A stretch of 64,000 nt of DNA from Bugula neritina (GCA_964035545.1 OZ037765.1:11216698-11280697); one strand, 5' to 3'; numbered from the stretch's first letter, positions 1 through 13,470 are shown. Translations and numbers: made by a program. Notes: a model not told the origin generated them from the letters alone.

Positions 1-229
1 GCTGCTGGCAACCTGCAACATCATCTGGTTTCTGGGGAGTTGCTGTCAATACTGTTGACTTTTGGCGTCTTCTTTTAGTAGTATTGACCTTTTGGGAGAG
101 TAAATATAGTTGACTTGTGGCATCTTCTTTTAGTGGTGGTGACCTTTTGAGGTGAAGCTTTTGGCAGAAGTGGAAATTACATAGAGTTTGCATGCAGAGC
201 TGCTTGGCCAATATGTGACACTGCATGAG

Positions 230-1365
230 ATAAATTCATCAGCTTCTAAAACCTGTTATTGAAAGGGTAAATCCCTGCTGCCAGAAAACCCTTTGTAATG
301 TTTTAATGTATGCTTTGCCACTGCCTTCCACAACACTATACATGAAGAATATCTTTCCAGGCTTTGACAGCATCTAAGCATCAAGAAAAGTGTTATAATA
401 TTTTTAAATGGAGCACAAACACTAACATTCAGTCATTTCAATTTATGGCTGCTATGAGGAGGGAAGGTAATGATAGTTTTGTTATTATTTTTTCCTTGTG
501 TTATAGCTTTAAAAGAGGCGTGGCTGGCATGGTTGTCTAGAAGCTTTGATTTCTCTGTTGCACCACTGAAATGACTAATAAAATGTCTCAGTTCTTAAGG
601 GAACAGCTCACAGTTCATCCAGCCACTAGGCTTTGCAAATCCCTCGAATCCAGTTGGAGCGCAATACATATTATCTTTAAAGCTCACTCTAGGGAAAATA
701 TATGAGGGTGGGAGACTTTGGCCTGGTGCACTCACAGAGGAAACTATGGTTATGGTCATTCCAAGCTCAGCACTTGTCACCTGCCCCAGCTGTGTGATGC
801 CTTTCTGGGTTAAAACCTTTTGAGTTTGCTGAACACTTGAATTTGAAGTTTCGTCTAGATTATATATGCTGTCAGAAGTAAACTTGTAGCGCTTAAAGAC
901 ATATTCCAAGTTAGTGAAAAATTCTGCAACTGTTCTGTTGAAAGCAGATGCTCTGCCTAGACCAGTCGCTTTTGGGGTTCGAAGACTCACTGCACCATTA
1001 CGCTTTCTGAAGCCTTCTAGCCAATCTTTGCCTGCCATTTTCTCTGCATGACAAGATTCCGGGATTGTATCCTTTTGTAGATTGATAGCATAGCTATATG
1101 CTAGCTCTCTGGTTTTTCATAAACCCAGACCAAAAAGCATTTTAGAGCAATCTATGATATAATCTACCAGCTTTGATTCCTCTTCTGCCGTAAACACTGC
1201 CTTCTGACCAACTGCTGATTTGATATCTCCATTTTGAGCTGCACACCTAAGAAGAGCAGTCCGTGGAATTCCATATTTGGCAGCAGATTCACGTTGGCTG
1301 AGTCCTGATTTAATGTCATTTAAAGCTGATTGAAACTATGTTGCAGTAAATTTGGATCTCTCACT
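230..1365 (-). pseudogene. Degenerate pogo/jerky-type DDE transposase
   Basis: Read on the minus strand from about 1365. A pipsqueak-type helix-turn-helix comes first, with AALND-like and AAKYGIP-like text at about 1335-1240. It is followed by a CENP-B-like DNA-binding segment starting WLEGFRKRNG near 1025, and then the DDE core with NLDET (first Asp) at about 860. The longest uninterrupted piece is 595-1038. Beyond the stop at 595-597 the catalytic core continues in other frames: LDNHASH (second Asp) at about 523-541 and FPPHSSHKL at about 440-466. Remnants of the C-terminal GF...PF region lie at about 245-310. In-frame stops at 1336-1338 and 1117-1119 and several frameshifts make it a dead copy. 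The order psq HTH, CENP-B, DDE is characteristic of the pogo branch of the Tc1/mariner superfamily. I did not find its terminal inverted repeats; the left end may lie outside the window. Confidence 0.85.
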
Positions 1366-1990
1366 TTTTCTCTAATAACTCCTTGGCATATTGGCTTTAA
1401 AACCTTCAAAACAGAGTAAATACAGGCTTCAACATGAGATAATACTTTTCTTATACTTTAAACTATGTTGAACTTTATTGTTAGTGACTTGGAAATGTAT
1501 AATAACTTGTCAGATAGAATACTTGGTGTTGGGGTAATATGGAGCACTGGTGCATATTGCCCTACTTGAAGTGGTCCATTTTACCCCTCTAGCTCTCAAA
1601 GGAGAAATTTTGAAGTTTTTTTTCAAAAACATCAAGTGTTATCTTCTCAGGCTCATGCATTTTGCTTTTACACATTCTGGATTGCTGTTGTGCAAGACGT
1701 TGAACTTGTGAGTTGATATACCGCAAAGTAATTTTCGATTAACTAAGTTTGAGAATATTTATATTTGGTTGCATATAATTGTAATTTACTCACCTTGTAT
1801 GTGGAAACAGAACTACAAATGCAGGAGCAGCATGTGATACTCTAGAAAAGGAAGTTACATGACAAAAGAAAGAAAAAAGCTAGAATCACTAAATATTTTT
1901 GACCAATCAGGAAGTGGTCTGTATTACTAACTGGTCCATATTCCCCACTCTCTCTTACTTTTGTTATTATTTAGTTTACTTCTACATAGT

Positions 1991-4900
1991 TTACCTATTT
2001 TGATTGACTAGCAACACCAAATTTTGTACAGCAGTAAGTGTAGACTGTTCATTTTGTCCAGTAATAATATTGCCATCAATGGCTACGTGTAGACCATCCA
2101 TTGCTCCTACTGTAAATATTAAATTGGCAATTATTATTATTACAAAGTGACAAAAAGTTAATTGCTACTAGATAATAAATAAAAGGTTGGTTAAATACAT
2201 TGTATTCTAGTGAGTTTAAAATTAAAAGAAAATTCAATTTTAAGGCGTGTAAAAGCAGTTCATTTTACAATTTACACTGATATCAATGGAGATATTGCAG
2301 CACTAACTCAATATAATCATGTTTCAAAGCCAATTACTACTTCATAGACTAAACAACCAAATGATTTATGAATCACATCAATGTTGCAAGCATATGCAGA
2401 TTTTCACATGTACAGACGAGATTTATTACTTTTCATTTATAAATTTTGTCAATTGAATAATATGACATATTCACCAGTGTGCTTAGCGCCATTGTCTTTC
2501 ATAAAATCTTCCACTATTAATGACATGTTACTAAAATCCTCCTGCCTGGCTAACTCGTATACTGACAACTGTAATATATAGATAGCCAAAGAATATATTG
2601 TATTTCATACAATAAGTATGCTATGAAATATTAAGAATACCAAAAGAAGAAGCTTGGTTTAGATACCTACAAAAGCACAACTAAACTACGTGCTTTAAAT
2701 ATACCAGTACAAAGTAGGAAAAGAGGCAGATAGTATAACACATAGCATTATAATATTAGCATTCATGATAATATACTTAAACTACATAAAAACCTACATA
2801 AGCAACAAATTTGTATGAATTGAAACGCTGACTTACTGATGTGAGACATCTGCCTTTAAATGACCACAATTCTCCAGCCCTCTTTGCACTACATAAAGCA
2901 GCGCAGCCCTGGCCAATTGCACAAATGAGCTCTACAGCGTTCAAAAATCCAAGTTAAACATTATATCACAATTGTGGTGGGAGCAAATTGTAAAATATAA
3001 CACATCACTTCATTTAAAAAACTAATGCTAATAATATTAAGTGATTCCATTTATATAAAATGATGACTAGAAACAAAATTTAACTTATTCTTGTAGCTAA
3101 TGACAAAAGCGCATATAAAAAAGTTAACAATGTGAAGCATAATGATAAAATGATAATAAAAATATACCGGAAAATGATTCTTGAAATCTAAAACAGAAAA
3201 TAATAATCATGCTTCATACTAAAACTACTTACAAATTTTATTCATTCCATTGCCTGAATATACATAGGCAAGTTTACCATATCCAAAATACATAGTGAGC
3301 ATATTTCACTTACTGTCTTCTTTCACAAAACTGTTTAGTATTTCTCCCATATTCTTGTCCCTTGCTAAATCATCCACTGCTCCAGGGCTATGTGGAATTA
3401 CAACAGCAGCATACCTGCTAGCTGTAATTATATTCATGCATGCTTCGTCATAAAAAAACTTGTAACTGTAACTAAACTTAGTTTCATTTTTTTTATATCT
3501 AACTGGCAATGTTTTTACAATTTAGATGCACATTTCCCAAAATATATTTCTGAAACAAATAATAATAATGGCAAATAAAAGAGACAAAAAGCAAGTAGTC
3601 AGCTAATACCAAAAGCAGCAGCAAACAGTTAATTTTGTCTAGGCAATCTGCTTTTAACCTACCATCTACACTGTCCAAAGCAATTGGTTGTGAATAGGAT
3701 TTGCTTTTGAAATCAGCTACCCATTTTCTATTAGTATCATCTTGATTGACCAACTCACATAACTTCCCCTATAAAACACGAGTCAAATATTCATCAATTT
3801 TATAACTTTTAGTCATCGGTTCCATGTAACTCTAACAATTGGGCATTAGAAGAAAAGTAGTAGATTATTAAGTTGATATAATCATTTTAATGCAGCTCTA
3901 ATTTTTACATAGACCAACAATCATATGCATATACATCTATACCCATACGCACATACATAAATTTTACATATTCCACGTATATAGTATTAGTATAATTGTT
4001 TATCTTTCACCATCATGTCCTGATCAGATGGCGGATATGATATTATTTTAAATTTTGCCACCATATTGCAAATTTGTTTGTATGTAGTAGCATACTTAAT
4101 TCTACTTGAAGTTCATACTCAATTAGAGTTATCTGTTATTTCCCAAACCTTGCATATTCAAATTAGTAAACCACATTCAAGCATTATATATTTTCTCTCT
4201 ATCTATTTCACTTCCTATTGTTGTTAGTTTGGTAAGGAAAACTATATTGTTATAGTAAGCTTAACAGATTCTTTCATTTGAAAAATAAAGTTTAAGAATG
4301 AAGCGTGAGACCAGCAGTCAATTCTCGGTATCCAAGTTAAACATTGTAGAGGCCTAGTGAATAACTTTATTAAATATTTTCTAGGTATAATTCCAATATG
4401 CCCTTATAGATTCCATTTTATTCTCTCTTGCCATCAAACATAGGCCATTGCATTTCATGTCTCTTAGTTTTTGTAGGTCATTACTTTTGTTATAATGAAT
4501 AAGAGAATAAGAGTGACTCAAGGACAACTAGGTTTTAATAGCATTAGTATTGCCTACAATAATATTAGTAAATTCTTATACTGTATGTTTTTATTCTGGT
4601 TAATAGCATTAAATGTTTAGTAAGGTTAAACATGTCAAACATTTAGTTAGTGAATAAGATCAACTTACACCTGGTGATGCCAACTGAATTTGCAACTGGG
4701 CTTGATGTAAAATAGTGTAGGTTTGTACAAATGACTGAGAAGACACTCCTACAAGTAAAAATTATTTCATAAGTTTCAACGAATGCAATGACAACTACTA
4801 TAAAAATGATTATTATTACTTTGAATTTCTGATCATCATTTTCATAAGCTTTATCACTTATGATGATCATCATGGTGGTGATGTAAAACAAAAGTCCAAA

Positions 4901-5682
4901 GAATAAATTAAATAAAAGCATTAGTATAACTATATCACTAATTAATTACTAATACTAATAGTAAAACTTGAGTATAACTTACATGTTGCAAGTATTGTGA
5001 TTATGATTAATATTATTGTAGTTATTATAGTATTAGTTATATTGGTAATAACTATAATAATTATCATTATTCATCAATAAATTAAAACATCATAATGATA
5101 ATCATAATGATAATGTAAATTATTATCATTATTATTAATCATGATCATAATCTTTAGCCTTAGAGTTAGATTTAGATGATGATATTGATAATCAAAGTCA
5201 CTATAATAATCAAGATCATTATCATTATGAATGCACCTAACTGATCAGTATGAGTATCACTATCAGTATCAGTATGAGTTATGACTATCACTATGAGTAC
5301 GAGTCTCTGTTAGTGTTACTTACACAGTTACAGTCATTACCAATATCACACTGTTGGAGTTGAACTTGGTGTTATCACTTTATGACTTACTCTAACTCTT
5401 AGTCTAAAGTTTATGACTATCAGTATCACTATCACTATGAGTATGAGTCAGAGTATCAGTATCAGTACGAGTTAAAATGTTGATATTGATTATCAATATT
5501 GATATCAATATTAGGTCCATAACAGTAACCATGGTAATGCTCAAGTTATAGGATCAAATTACAAATATAAAAAATTGCTTGAAGTAAAGTAAAGTATAAT
5601 CGCTTTGATGGTAGTTACCTTGTGGAGATGCTGAAACTATTAGCAAGCAACTTCTTCGAGGAGTGGCAGAGTGTGTCGCCAT
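1991..5682 (-). CDS. GATD1: GATD1 orthologue, class I glutamine amidotransferase-like domain protein
   Basis: Seven coding exons, read downward: 5682-5619, 4748-4669, 3768-3663, 3421-3314, 2931-2837, 2568-2475, 2109-1991. All junctions are GT-AG and the phases close to a 221-aa protein, close to the 220 aa of the human one. The start ATG (5682-5680) is followed by a short MATHS leader and the first beta strand (SCLLIVSA). Conserved blocks are GVSSQSF, the ASPGGK turn, NRKWVADF, YAAVVIPHSPGA and LICAIGQGCAALC (residues 121-133). In the DJ-1/PfpI fold Cys123 of ICA sits at the nucleophile elbow; that alignment is inference. The C-terminus has VEDF and ITGQN as in GATD1. The biochemical role of the family is poorly known; a link to early endosomes has been proposed for the human protein. 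For exon 2 the donor after ASPGG (gtaagt) was chosen because it keeps the frame. Intron 1 is filled with a degenerate hexamer array. Confidence 0.93.
2110..4668. other. GATD1 introns 2-6
   Basis: The introns between the GATD1 exons are AT-rich and carry only low-complexity A/T tracts. I see no embedded gene or recognisable transposon in them. Confidence 0.5.
4930..5520. repeat. Degenerate hexamer array in GATD1 intron 1
   Basis: Low-complexity block that changes word along its length. From 4980 to 5160 it is built of ATT/ATC/ATG triplets (TAATGATAATC-like). From about 5240 to 5290 and again from 5410 to 5475 it becomes hexamers of the form TAT[CG]A[CG] (TATCAG, TATGAG, TATCAC, TATGAC). A short TTA[CG]T[CG] stretch lies at about 5310-5340. 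The right edge is palindromic ATTGATATTGATTATC-like text. It ends about 100 bp from GATD1 exon 1. Units differ mainly by C/G exchange, which plain slippage does not produce. Confidence 0.8.
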
Positions 5683-6317
5683 TTTTAAAGTCACATGATC
5701 GTATAATAAGAAAAAGGAGACAACTCATAATAATATAACTGATCCACTAAAGCTTTGTAGATTGAACAGATGTTCGCACATGGCACTACCCAAGTGTACT
5801 GTGCCACTATCATGATTTATTGTCACAATTTAAAAATTATTCATCACTCATAATTGTACATTACACAAAAAATACTGTACCTTATTGGCAAAAATGAAAG
5901 TTTTTGCTTGCCAGCTGACAAATTAATATTCCAACAAATTTGTAAGTTAGCTGTTCTATTCTGACTATTTTATCATAACAGTTGCCTTAATAACTTGCTA
6001 TTCTTATAATTTAAATATCTGGTTGCAGAGTATAAGATCTTCTGCTTGTACACTTTGGATTCTAAATAGGCCACATTAATTATAATTTTCATGTTGTAGA
6101 TTAGATGTCTTACAGACAGGAATTAAAAGTTCACGCTATTGGTTGAGTTGGTATAATTATTTAAGGGACAGCCACACAATACAATATATATAAATTATTG
6201 CTATCAAAAACTTTATTAAAAATAGTTTCTACTCTTGGAAAACATATTATAGTTTCTCACCTTTCACTATGGAAGCTTAGAACTGCATAATTAGCCTGTG
6301 TGTTGTATATTGCTTGT

Positions 6318-6320
<3 letters not shown>

Positions 6321-6386
<66 letters not shown>
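6321..6386. repeat. (TA)33 microsatellite
   Basis: Uninterrupted TA dinucleotide run of 66 bp. It is self-complementary and can extrude as a cruciform. Apparent reading frames across it encode only alternating Tyr-Ile and are not genes. Confidence 0.98.
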
Positions 6387-6387
<1 letters not shown>

Positions 6388-8845
6388 TCAAGGTGTTTTA
6401 AACTCATGTTATACAACTGTGAGTTTAGCACAATACAGTTTAAGTATTATAATTTTGCTTGCAACAAAATTAAACTATATAGCTTTCTATTACAAATTTA
6501 AAATGTAATGCTAGCAATAAATAACAATATAACTCTCAGCATCCATGGGTTTGTTTATAAAAAATTTAGTTTGCTATTTTAACGGTACCCTTTCAATCAT
6601 AAAAACACCTTCATTCACATAAAGCTTCAGTTTACAGCCTTTTTACTATTTCAAAAGCAAGTCCAACTTTTGGTAACCTATTAAGTAATTACTGTTGTAA
6701 TATTGGCTTCATAACTGCTATTCACTTGTGGCTGAAGCACTTTATTAAGGAGCATTTAGGATTACCTATACTTTAGTGGTATTGGTTTTCTGCTTCCTAT
6801 TGTCATTATTCATGATTAGGAATTGCGATAGAGACAGAAATCACTTGCTCAAATATTGTTATTATAACCATATTATTATTACTGTTGCTTTTGTAGCTAT
6901 CAAGGAGCATCACATACTGCAGTGTATAGCTAAAATGGACAGCGAGCACTTTCTATATTCATCTGCCCGCAGCTTATACTGTGCTGCATTGAATCATAAA
7001 TGCCAATACATTACATGTAACTGCAATACGATTACAGCAATAATAAACCTATAAAATTTATTTCTATTTACAGTTTGGAAATGATATGTACATTATAAAC
7101 AGTGTTAATAGGTTTGAAACAGGAAGGAGACTTTGGGTGTAGATAGTCAGGTGTACCATTATTACTTCCACTTTTATTAGTTAAAGCAGACATCGTTATC
7201 TAGCACTTGCGTAGGAAAAAGGTACCAAAATGTTGCACATGCATATAATTATACCTGTTTCAGAGAGTGTTTTGTAACATCCATTTACTTGAGCTAAAAC
7301 AGCAAGCAAGCAATTTATTAAGAGAGTTTAGTAGTAGGAGTATCTGAGTTATAGCCCAGAATTATGAGAGCATGAACAATTAACATTGTTAACAATTAAT
7401 GTGGAAGGCATATTTAGGATAGTTTTGCAGAATCAGTGGCAATAAATATTTTTAAGATTCTGTCACTGTAGCTATCCTCACTTCTGCTCTATAAAATATC
7501 ATATCATAGCATCATCATTAGATGACTTCAGCTTCCATTATCTGAATACAAGCTGCATGCCTATATGGGTGATTTACAAACATCAATTTTCATCTTTCAC
7601 ATGGGGAAGACAATTCTCATAGAGAAACTGAAAGGTAGAATTTCTAAGCATGTACCATGATGTACACATATAAAGATGAAAAGATAACAAAGGTGGATGC
7701 ACTTTGAACAATATTTTTTATTCAGAATCTAATGGGATGGTACTATCAATCAAAGTTACTAGATTAGATAGTGTTGCACGACTCTAGCATGCATGCAGTA
7801 CATTGAGCGATACATTCAAGTAGCTTTATATTTCTAGTAGCTATTTACATGTGTCTACTTGAATTTTTTAGAGCAAGACTATGAAATCCGACAAAGAGAA
7901 ATTTTGGTCTGTTGCACAGTTGGGCCTTAGAAATGACAAAAAGTGTGAACTTTAAATTTAATTATGATGGTAGCATTAAATACATCAAAGTTGTTTATTT
8001 TCACAATTTCTATGGTTCTCTTCATGGACAGTTGTTACCACTTGGCAATAGGAAAGATCATAAATATTATAAGATTATAGCCAAATGACAGACTGACAGT
8101 GTTATCCGTTTACGTCAGAGAAAAATCATTATAATTTATATGTATGTTGCAACTAGAGACAACAAAATGTTTACTAAACATAGAAAACTGTAACTTTTGA
8201 ATCAAAGTGGTAGAATTTACCAAAAGAGACAAAGAAAGGTGTTGGATTCTTGTAATACTTCAAACCTTAGGCCTGGTTTGCCAAAACCCACACCAGTATA
8301 TAGTTAGAACAAGACTCCTCAAGTGAATTTTTGATACAACTTCCATAGTAATGCTCATATTTGAAGTTTTTTACAAAAAATAATTCAATGATTCATTGCA
8401 TATGAAGTAATACTATTTTATATAATATATTTTGATACTTTGGAATGTCTAAAGTAGAATAAAGTATGTTTCCAACTATAAAATAGTTGATTAGTAACAA
8501 GCTATTGGAACTAACTATAGGAAAAATAGACAGAGATGCTTCATATGTTCCATTATAAAATATAATAATAAAGAGAAAAACTTTGAAAAATATAATCACC
8601 ATATTTAAGTTTTGCTAGCTGATCATTGGTAATGATTATATTAAGACCTAATCAAATAGTGGTCATGACTTTTGAAGCCTCTTGGTACAGAAATAACAAA
8701 AAACAATTATTTTAGAAAATGATTTGCAATTGATTAGAAGTCAATATCTTGTTGCTATGCATGTTGAAATAATTTAAACTTAAACATGGCAATCACCTTT
8801 ACATATTTCATATATAAAGGCTAGTTTGCCAGTTTTATAGACATA

Positions 8846-8851
8846 TTTATT
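8846..8851 (-). terminator. Poly(A) signal of the PRR15-family gene
   Basis: AATAAA on the minus strand (TTTATT on plus), about 95 nt beyond the stop codon at 8946-8948, a suitable place for the cleavage signal. Positional inference only. Confidence 0.5.
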
Positions 8852-8945
8852 GCTGACTGCTAAGCAGTAATTAATATAATATTCTTCAGCTTAAAACCGT
8901 GTGTCCTGTGTGTCCTCATTTCTTGTCGCTCAACATGTTACTTTC

Positions 8946-9299
8946 CTAATGAACTTGCTGCTGTTGATAAGGCACAGGCTTCGACACAACTTTAGTATTA
9001 TCTGAATTAGAATTATTCTCCTTAGACATATCTTGAGACAAATCATTTTTATTGGCATCTTCTACTGCATCTGCTGTCATTTTATTGTACAATTCATCTG
9101 ACAACTGTAATCTTTCTTTGGTTTTAGCTTTATATCTACCGGACCTGGACACAGACAGGTTGTTCCGTCTGGCTCTTATTCTCTTCTCAATATCATTGTC
9201 GGCAAACATGGTCTCTGTTGGCAGGGGAGAGTCCTCGTATTCATCCGCCCCTTTTTTATCTTTATTTTTCTTTTTCCACCATTTTTTCCAGAATGACAT
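8946..9299 (-). CDS. PRR15: PRR15-family protein
   Basis: 117-codon single-exon frame with an ATG start at 9299 and TAG at 8946-8948. The N-terminus has a tryptophan/lysine cluster (FWKKWWKKK, residues 3-11), as PRR15 and PRR15L begin with WWK followed by a Lys-rich stretch. The diagnostic block is RRNNLSVSRSGRYK at residues 44-57, matching the family core R-N-L-x-x-S-R-S-G-R-[FY]-K. A basic segment follows (KAKTKERLQL), then an acidic, polar, probably disordered tail ending in a short Gln run. Vertebrate PRR15 is a small nuclear protein (about 129 aa), also with its CDS in one exon, linked to epithelial differentiation; no biochemical activity is established. A 5' UTR intron is possible, and a candidate upstream promoter lies near 13.3 kb. 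Identification rests on the SRSGR block and the WWK start. Confidence 0.8.
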   Translation of the reverse strand: MSFWKKWWKKKNKDKKGADEYEDSPLPTETMFADNDIEKRIRARRNNLSVSRSGRYKAKTKERLQLSDELYNKMTADAVEDANKNDLSQDMSKENNSNSDNTKVVSKPVPYQQQQVH

Positions 9300-10362
9300 A
9301 TTTCCTGACTTTCTATTTTACACAGTTGTGCCGTCAGTCATCAATACTAAAATAAATATTCGACACAATGACAACCAAAGCATTGGTAAAGCTAATATTA
9401 AATTATAATTTTTTCATAATATTCAACAACCTTGAACCGAGAACTTAGGAAGGAATTCAATATGCAGTGTATTTCTTGAAAATAATATTGCATAAAATAA
9501 AAGCTCGGGCATGCCTTGTTACAGATAATGCAGGATTGAATTTAACTGGTTGAGTAAGTAGTAATGCATCATAATGAGTTTATGATTAAAACATATTCCA
9601 AACATATTAATTGATTTGTCAAACCAGAAAATATGACTATCAGCAACCTCTGATCAATGTAGGCAACAGCCACCTGTTGAATATTATAGGAGTTTATAAC
9701 AAAATTATTCCAGGAAACAAATATTTTAGAGGGCAGAACTGAATATTATGGACACCTGTTTATACAGGATTCATATCTACAACTTAAAGTTAAATAAAAT
9801 TCAAACAATTGTCCCATGTCATATAATCTATATTAAAATTGGGCTCTAGACTCCTAAGTTATAAAGGCTAATATTAATATCGAAAGTAATTTCAATAGGT
9901 ATATTAAAAATATATAAATAATAACTATTACAAAACATTAAATTAACCGATACACTTCAGCTTCAGTGTTGGAACTATACTACCTTAATATTCCAATTGA
10001 CATAATGATTAAATAATTAACAGCTTTTTGTTCAACTAAATATAATTTGTGTGAATTAATTGAGATTCAAAGATGTAGAAAATATGCAATGTGTTGAATT
10101 ATTTCATGTTTTCCAAGACTGAAGTATAATCTTCTATTCTGACAAGGTTAATGTGATCAGGTTGTATAGAAAATACTGCAGGAGGAATATAATGGCAAAC
10201 TGGAGTATAGAATTAGAAATTGACAAGAAAACAAACACTGGCTTTAAAACGTGGGAGCAGGGAAGGCTTGCTGATTGCAAACTATGTAGTCATATATAAG
10301 AAGCTCATATTTAGCAGCTGCTGCGCGAAGCCTAAGCTGCATGTTATTTTACCTCACACAGT

Positions 10363-10398
10363 GCAATAAAGTTGTTGGAGGCAATAAAGTTGCTGGAG
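10363..10398. repeat. 18-bp tandem duplication
   Basis: Two adjacent copies of GCAATAAAGTTGYTGGAG, differing at one base. Each contains an AATAAA hexamer, but no gene ends here, so I treat it as a simple duplication. Confidence 0.8.
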
Positions 10399-13269
10399 TG
10401 TTCATTACAAACTGGTTTTGTCAAAGCACCCCTACTGATTCAACAGTTTTAGTAAATGTGCTTTGGCTCCTTATTTTTTAAATGCTTACTTGAGAAAAAA
10501 GACAAACCTGAATTTAGGCCTGTTCAATAAAATGAACTGTAAATTATACATAATTAAAGATGTAACAATTCACCAGAAAGTAGATAACTGGTGTTTGACA
10601 GGCATAATCTCATCTGGGATCAGTTGATGGAGCTGTTGTTATTGTGGTGGTAGATTGGTAGAGCTAGGCTAGCGGGTAGGGGAACCACATGACTGTCACA
10701 CTCAAACAGTAACAAATTCATTGTAGATTAAGCTCTATGGAGATTGATTGTGTGATAATTTATGTAACTTGGTGTTTGAAGGCTGCAGATTACATGAGCT
10801 TGCTTAGAATACCAAATAAATTGACTGAACATTTTGAATGAAATTTAATAGAATAAAAGAAAAATGGTTTACAATAAGTTTATATATCTCACAATGCTAC
10901 AATAGTTTAATTACATGATTTTAAACAATCAAAACACACCTTTTAAACCAATAAATTGAGTATTTAGCAAAATTGCAGTTAAGAGCAGCAGACCTTGTTC
11001 TTCAGAATAAAATGCAATTTGGTTATTTGTTATCTGGTAAGTGAACAACTGACAATACCTTTGATGGGTGATCACTAATGACCTACAATTGCTATACTTG
11101 GCTGTGCTTGCTAGCAAATAGACTGAGGAATAATGCAGTAGTTATATGCAATCAATAAATCTATTATAATAGCAGTGCTATAAACGGGAGAATTTGCAGT
11201 TTGTCAACAAATATAATAAAGTATTCTATTGAAAAAATGTATTGTTCGTGCTAGCCCATGATTATTCTATAATAGCCCCAATGAATTATTATCCTAAGAG
11301 GTGGTACTAGTGTTTAGTACTAGAGGAAATTGGAGTGGTTAATCTGAGTTCAAACACTTGAGTAAAATAATAATATAACAGATACAGGCTGGGCTGGGTT
11401 AGTAGCTCCTATCCGATAGGATGAAAAACAGCAGTTAAATTAAATCTTTCAGGGAACACTTTTAAAAAAGAGGTCAGCTTTAGGGCATAGCATTAGTAAG
11501 CTCCTAAAGCTGTTAACTTTAGACTTTAAACTATCTTATTCCAGCTGTTCCTAACCGAATTAGAGTGATTGCAGCAGCATTTTACTGCAGGTAAAAAACT
11601 GTAGCATCAATAACTTATTGTTTCTGCTTTTATTAGTCAGTTATGCAAGTGGTGTAAAACATCAAAATCATTTTTTTACAATAATTGTGTAAATGACAGG
11701 GTAATTAACGGTCTTTAGTGTGCATAGATTATCACTATGTCTCTTTGCATTATTCAAATGAATTTTTCATACGCTGCATAGGAACTTAGTGAATGATGCA
11801 TGCCATTTTAACATTAACATACACGTTAGTTGCAAAATTATCACAACACTAAAAAAAGTTGTTAGCTGAAAGATTTTTGTTGGGTGCAAATTTACCAAAA
11901 AGTATTTGGATGCCGACTCACAGTCGCGGAACTATAATATATAACAATATGTAGTAGTGTATAGTATGCAATGAAAACATGCCGAAACATACAGGACCAC
12001 CTAAAGCTTACAATATCCCACGACATACTGAGCTGATTACTTCACTTATTAAAATAAGCTTGGTCTCCTACTTTACTAGTTCCCTGTTGCTTGAGGTGGT
12101 AACAAAGCCTAATCATAGAACTAAAATATAGGATTAACAGAGATTTTTTATAAACCAGATGACTGCAATACTTATTCCCCCCAAGGTCTTCCAATAGAGT
12201 TCAGAAGGATAACAAGACCAACCTGAAGGGTGACATACTAATTTTGCAGCGTCTACTAGCTAGAGCATTATTTATAGCACTAATAGTGGGGGAGGGGAGG
12301 GGTGACAGAATTATTTTGGTCACACGATAACACAATTTATACAATAAAAATAATATATTAATCCAATAACAATACAGGAATGAATACAGTACTTGTAGGA
12401 GTTGGTGGTAATTTAATTAAAAAGCTTACTGAACTAAACACTACAGGTAACAATAATTAATGTACACCAAGTCAAAGACTAATGTAGGCACCCAAAGTCA
12501 AACTCTAAACTCAAACTGAGGTTGTTTGTAATGTTTGACTAACAACGAATTAGATAACGCGATTTTCAGTCCATTTTGACTTCTGCACCTGCAGCCATCG
12601 GTTCAGCCAGAACCTAAACTATTTGAACAACACAAAACGTAAATGTGCACACATTTTCATGCAAACTAATTCTAAAGACAACTTATATAGGACTAGGTTG
12701 TGTTCCAAACAAACATCAACATGACAATCTTACAAACTATATTTAAAATTAAAAACCAATTTTAGCTAGAATTTTATTTTATGCTTTCAGAAAAACTAAA
12801 ACCACTATGAGTATGAGTATGAGTATGACTAATCACTATGACTTGAGTCAACGGCTATAAAATATAAATATAATAATAATTATAATATCGTTATTGGGTT
12901 GCCGGCTCTTCCTACGATGAGCTGTTAATTTACTGAGGCTAAACATTTGAAAAACAACAAGAAATTTTGTTTTACAGCTGCCAAAAGAATTGAATGGTAA
13001 TACGATGATTTACTAACCTTACCTCGCTAATAGTAATAGTAATTGTAACACTTTGACCTGGAGTTGGTTCCTAGCCCAAATAAAAATTAAAATACAGTAG
13101 ATTCAGAAAGTATTACTATTTGAAAACTTCCAGCCTAGGTTGCTTCAAATCACGTTTTCAACATCTGAATAACGTCGTCTTTATGTGAAATCTCAAAGTT
13201 GCATTACAAGAGAAACTAAGTAAATAAGATAACAGCCTCTTTAAAAATAGTTGCTTTGATTACTAGCGA

Positions 13270-13470
13270 TATTGCTGTACCACGCACCACTAATTCATCT
13301 CGAATAACACTTGCTCTCACGCTGTTCTCCTGCCCATACAACAAATAAGCGCTACGTAGACGTCAACTTTTATAACTGGGCGGGGCTAAAACGTAGAAGA
13401 CTTCAACTGCGTTCACACTTTCCATTATTGTTTCGGTGCGGACTCATACAGATTCGCCCAGTAATCTTGA
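13270..13470. promoter_or_regulatory. GC-richer block with GC box and CRE-like site (possible promoter)
   Basis: A local island of higher GC in AT-rich DNA. It contains a canonical GC box GGGCGGGGC at 13378-13386 (Sp1/KLF type) and a palindromic GACGTC at 13359-13364 within a CRE-like TTGACGTCTA on the minus strand. No coding exon abuts it. The nearest gene pointing away on the minus strand is the PRR15-family gene, so a non-coding first exon of that gene is the likeliest explanation. A promoter for an unseen plus-strand transcript is also possible. Confidence 0.35.

Larger units (their letters stand above)
5683..8945. other. Intergenic GATD1-PRR15
   Basis: No coding region supported. It holds the GATD1 5' flank and a TA microsatellite at 6321-6386. 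The open frames here are short and unlike any family I know; two of them are simply the TA repeat read in different frames. Confidence 0.6.

Noticed and set aside
6298-6508. Two Tyr-Ile-rich frames
   Set aside because: They are translations of the TA microsatellite.
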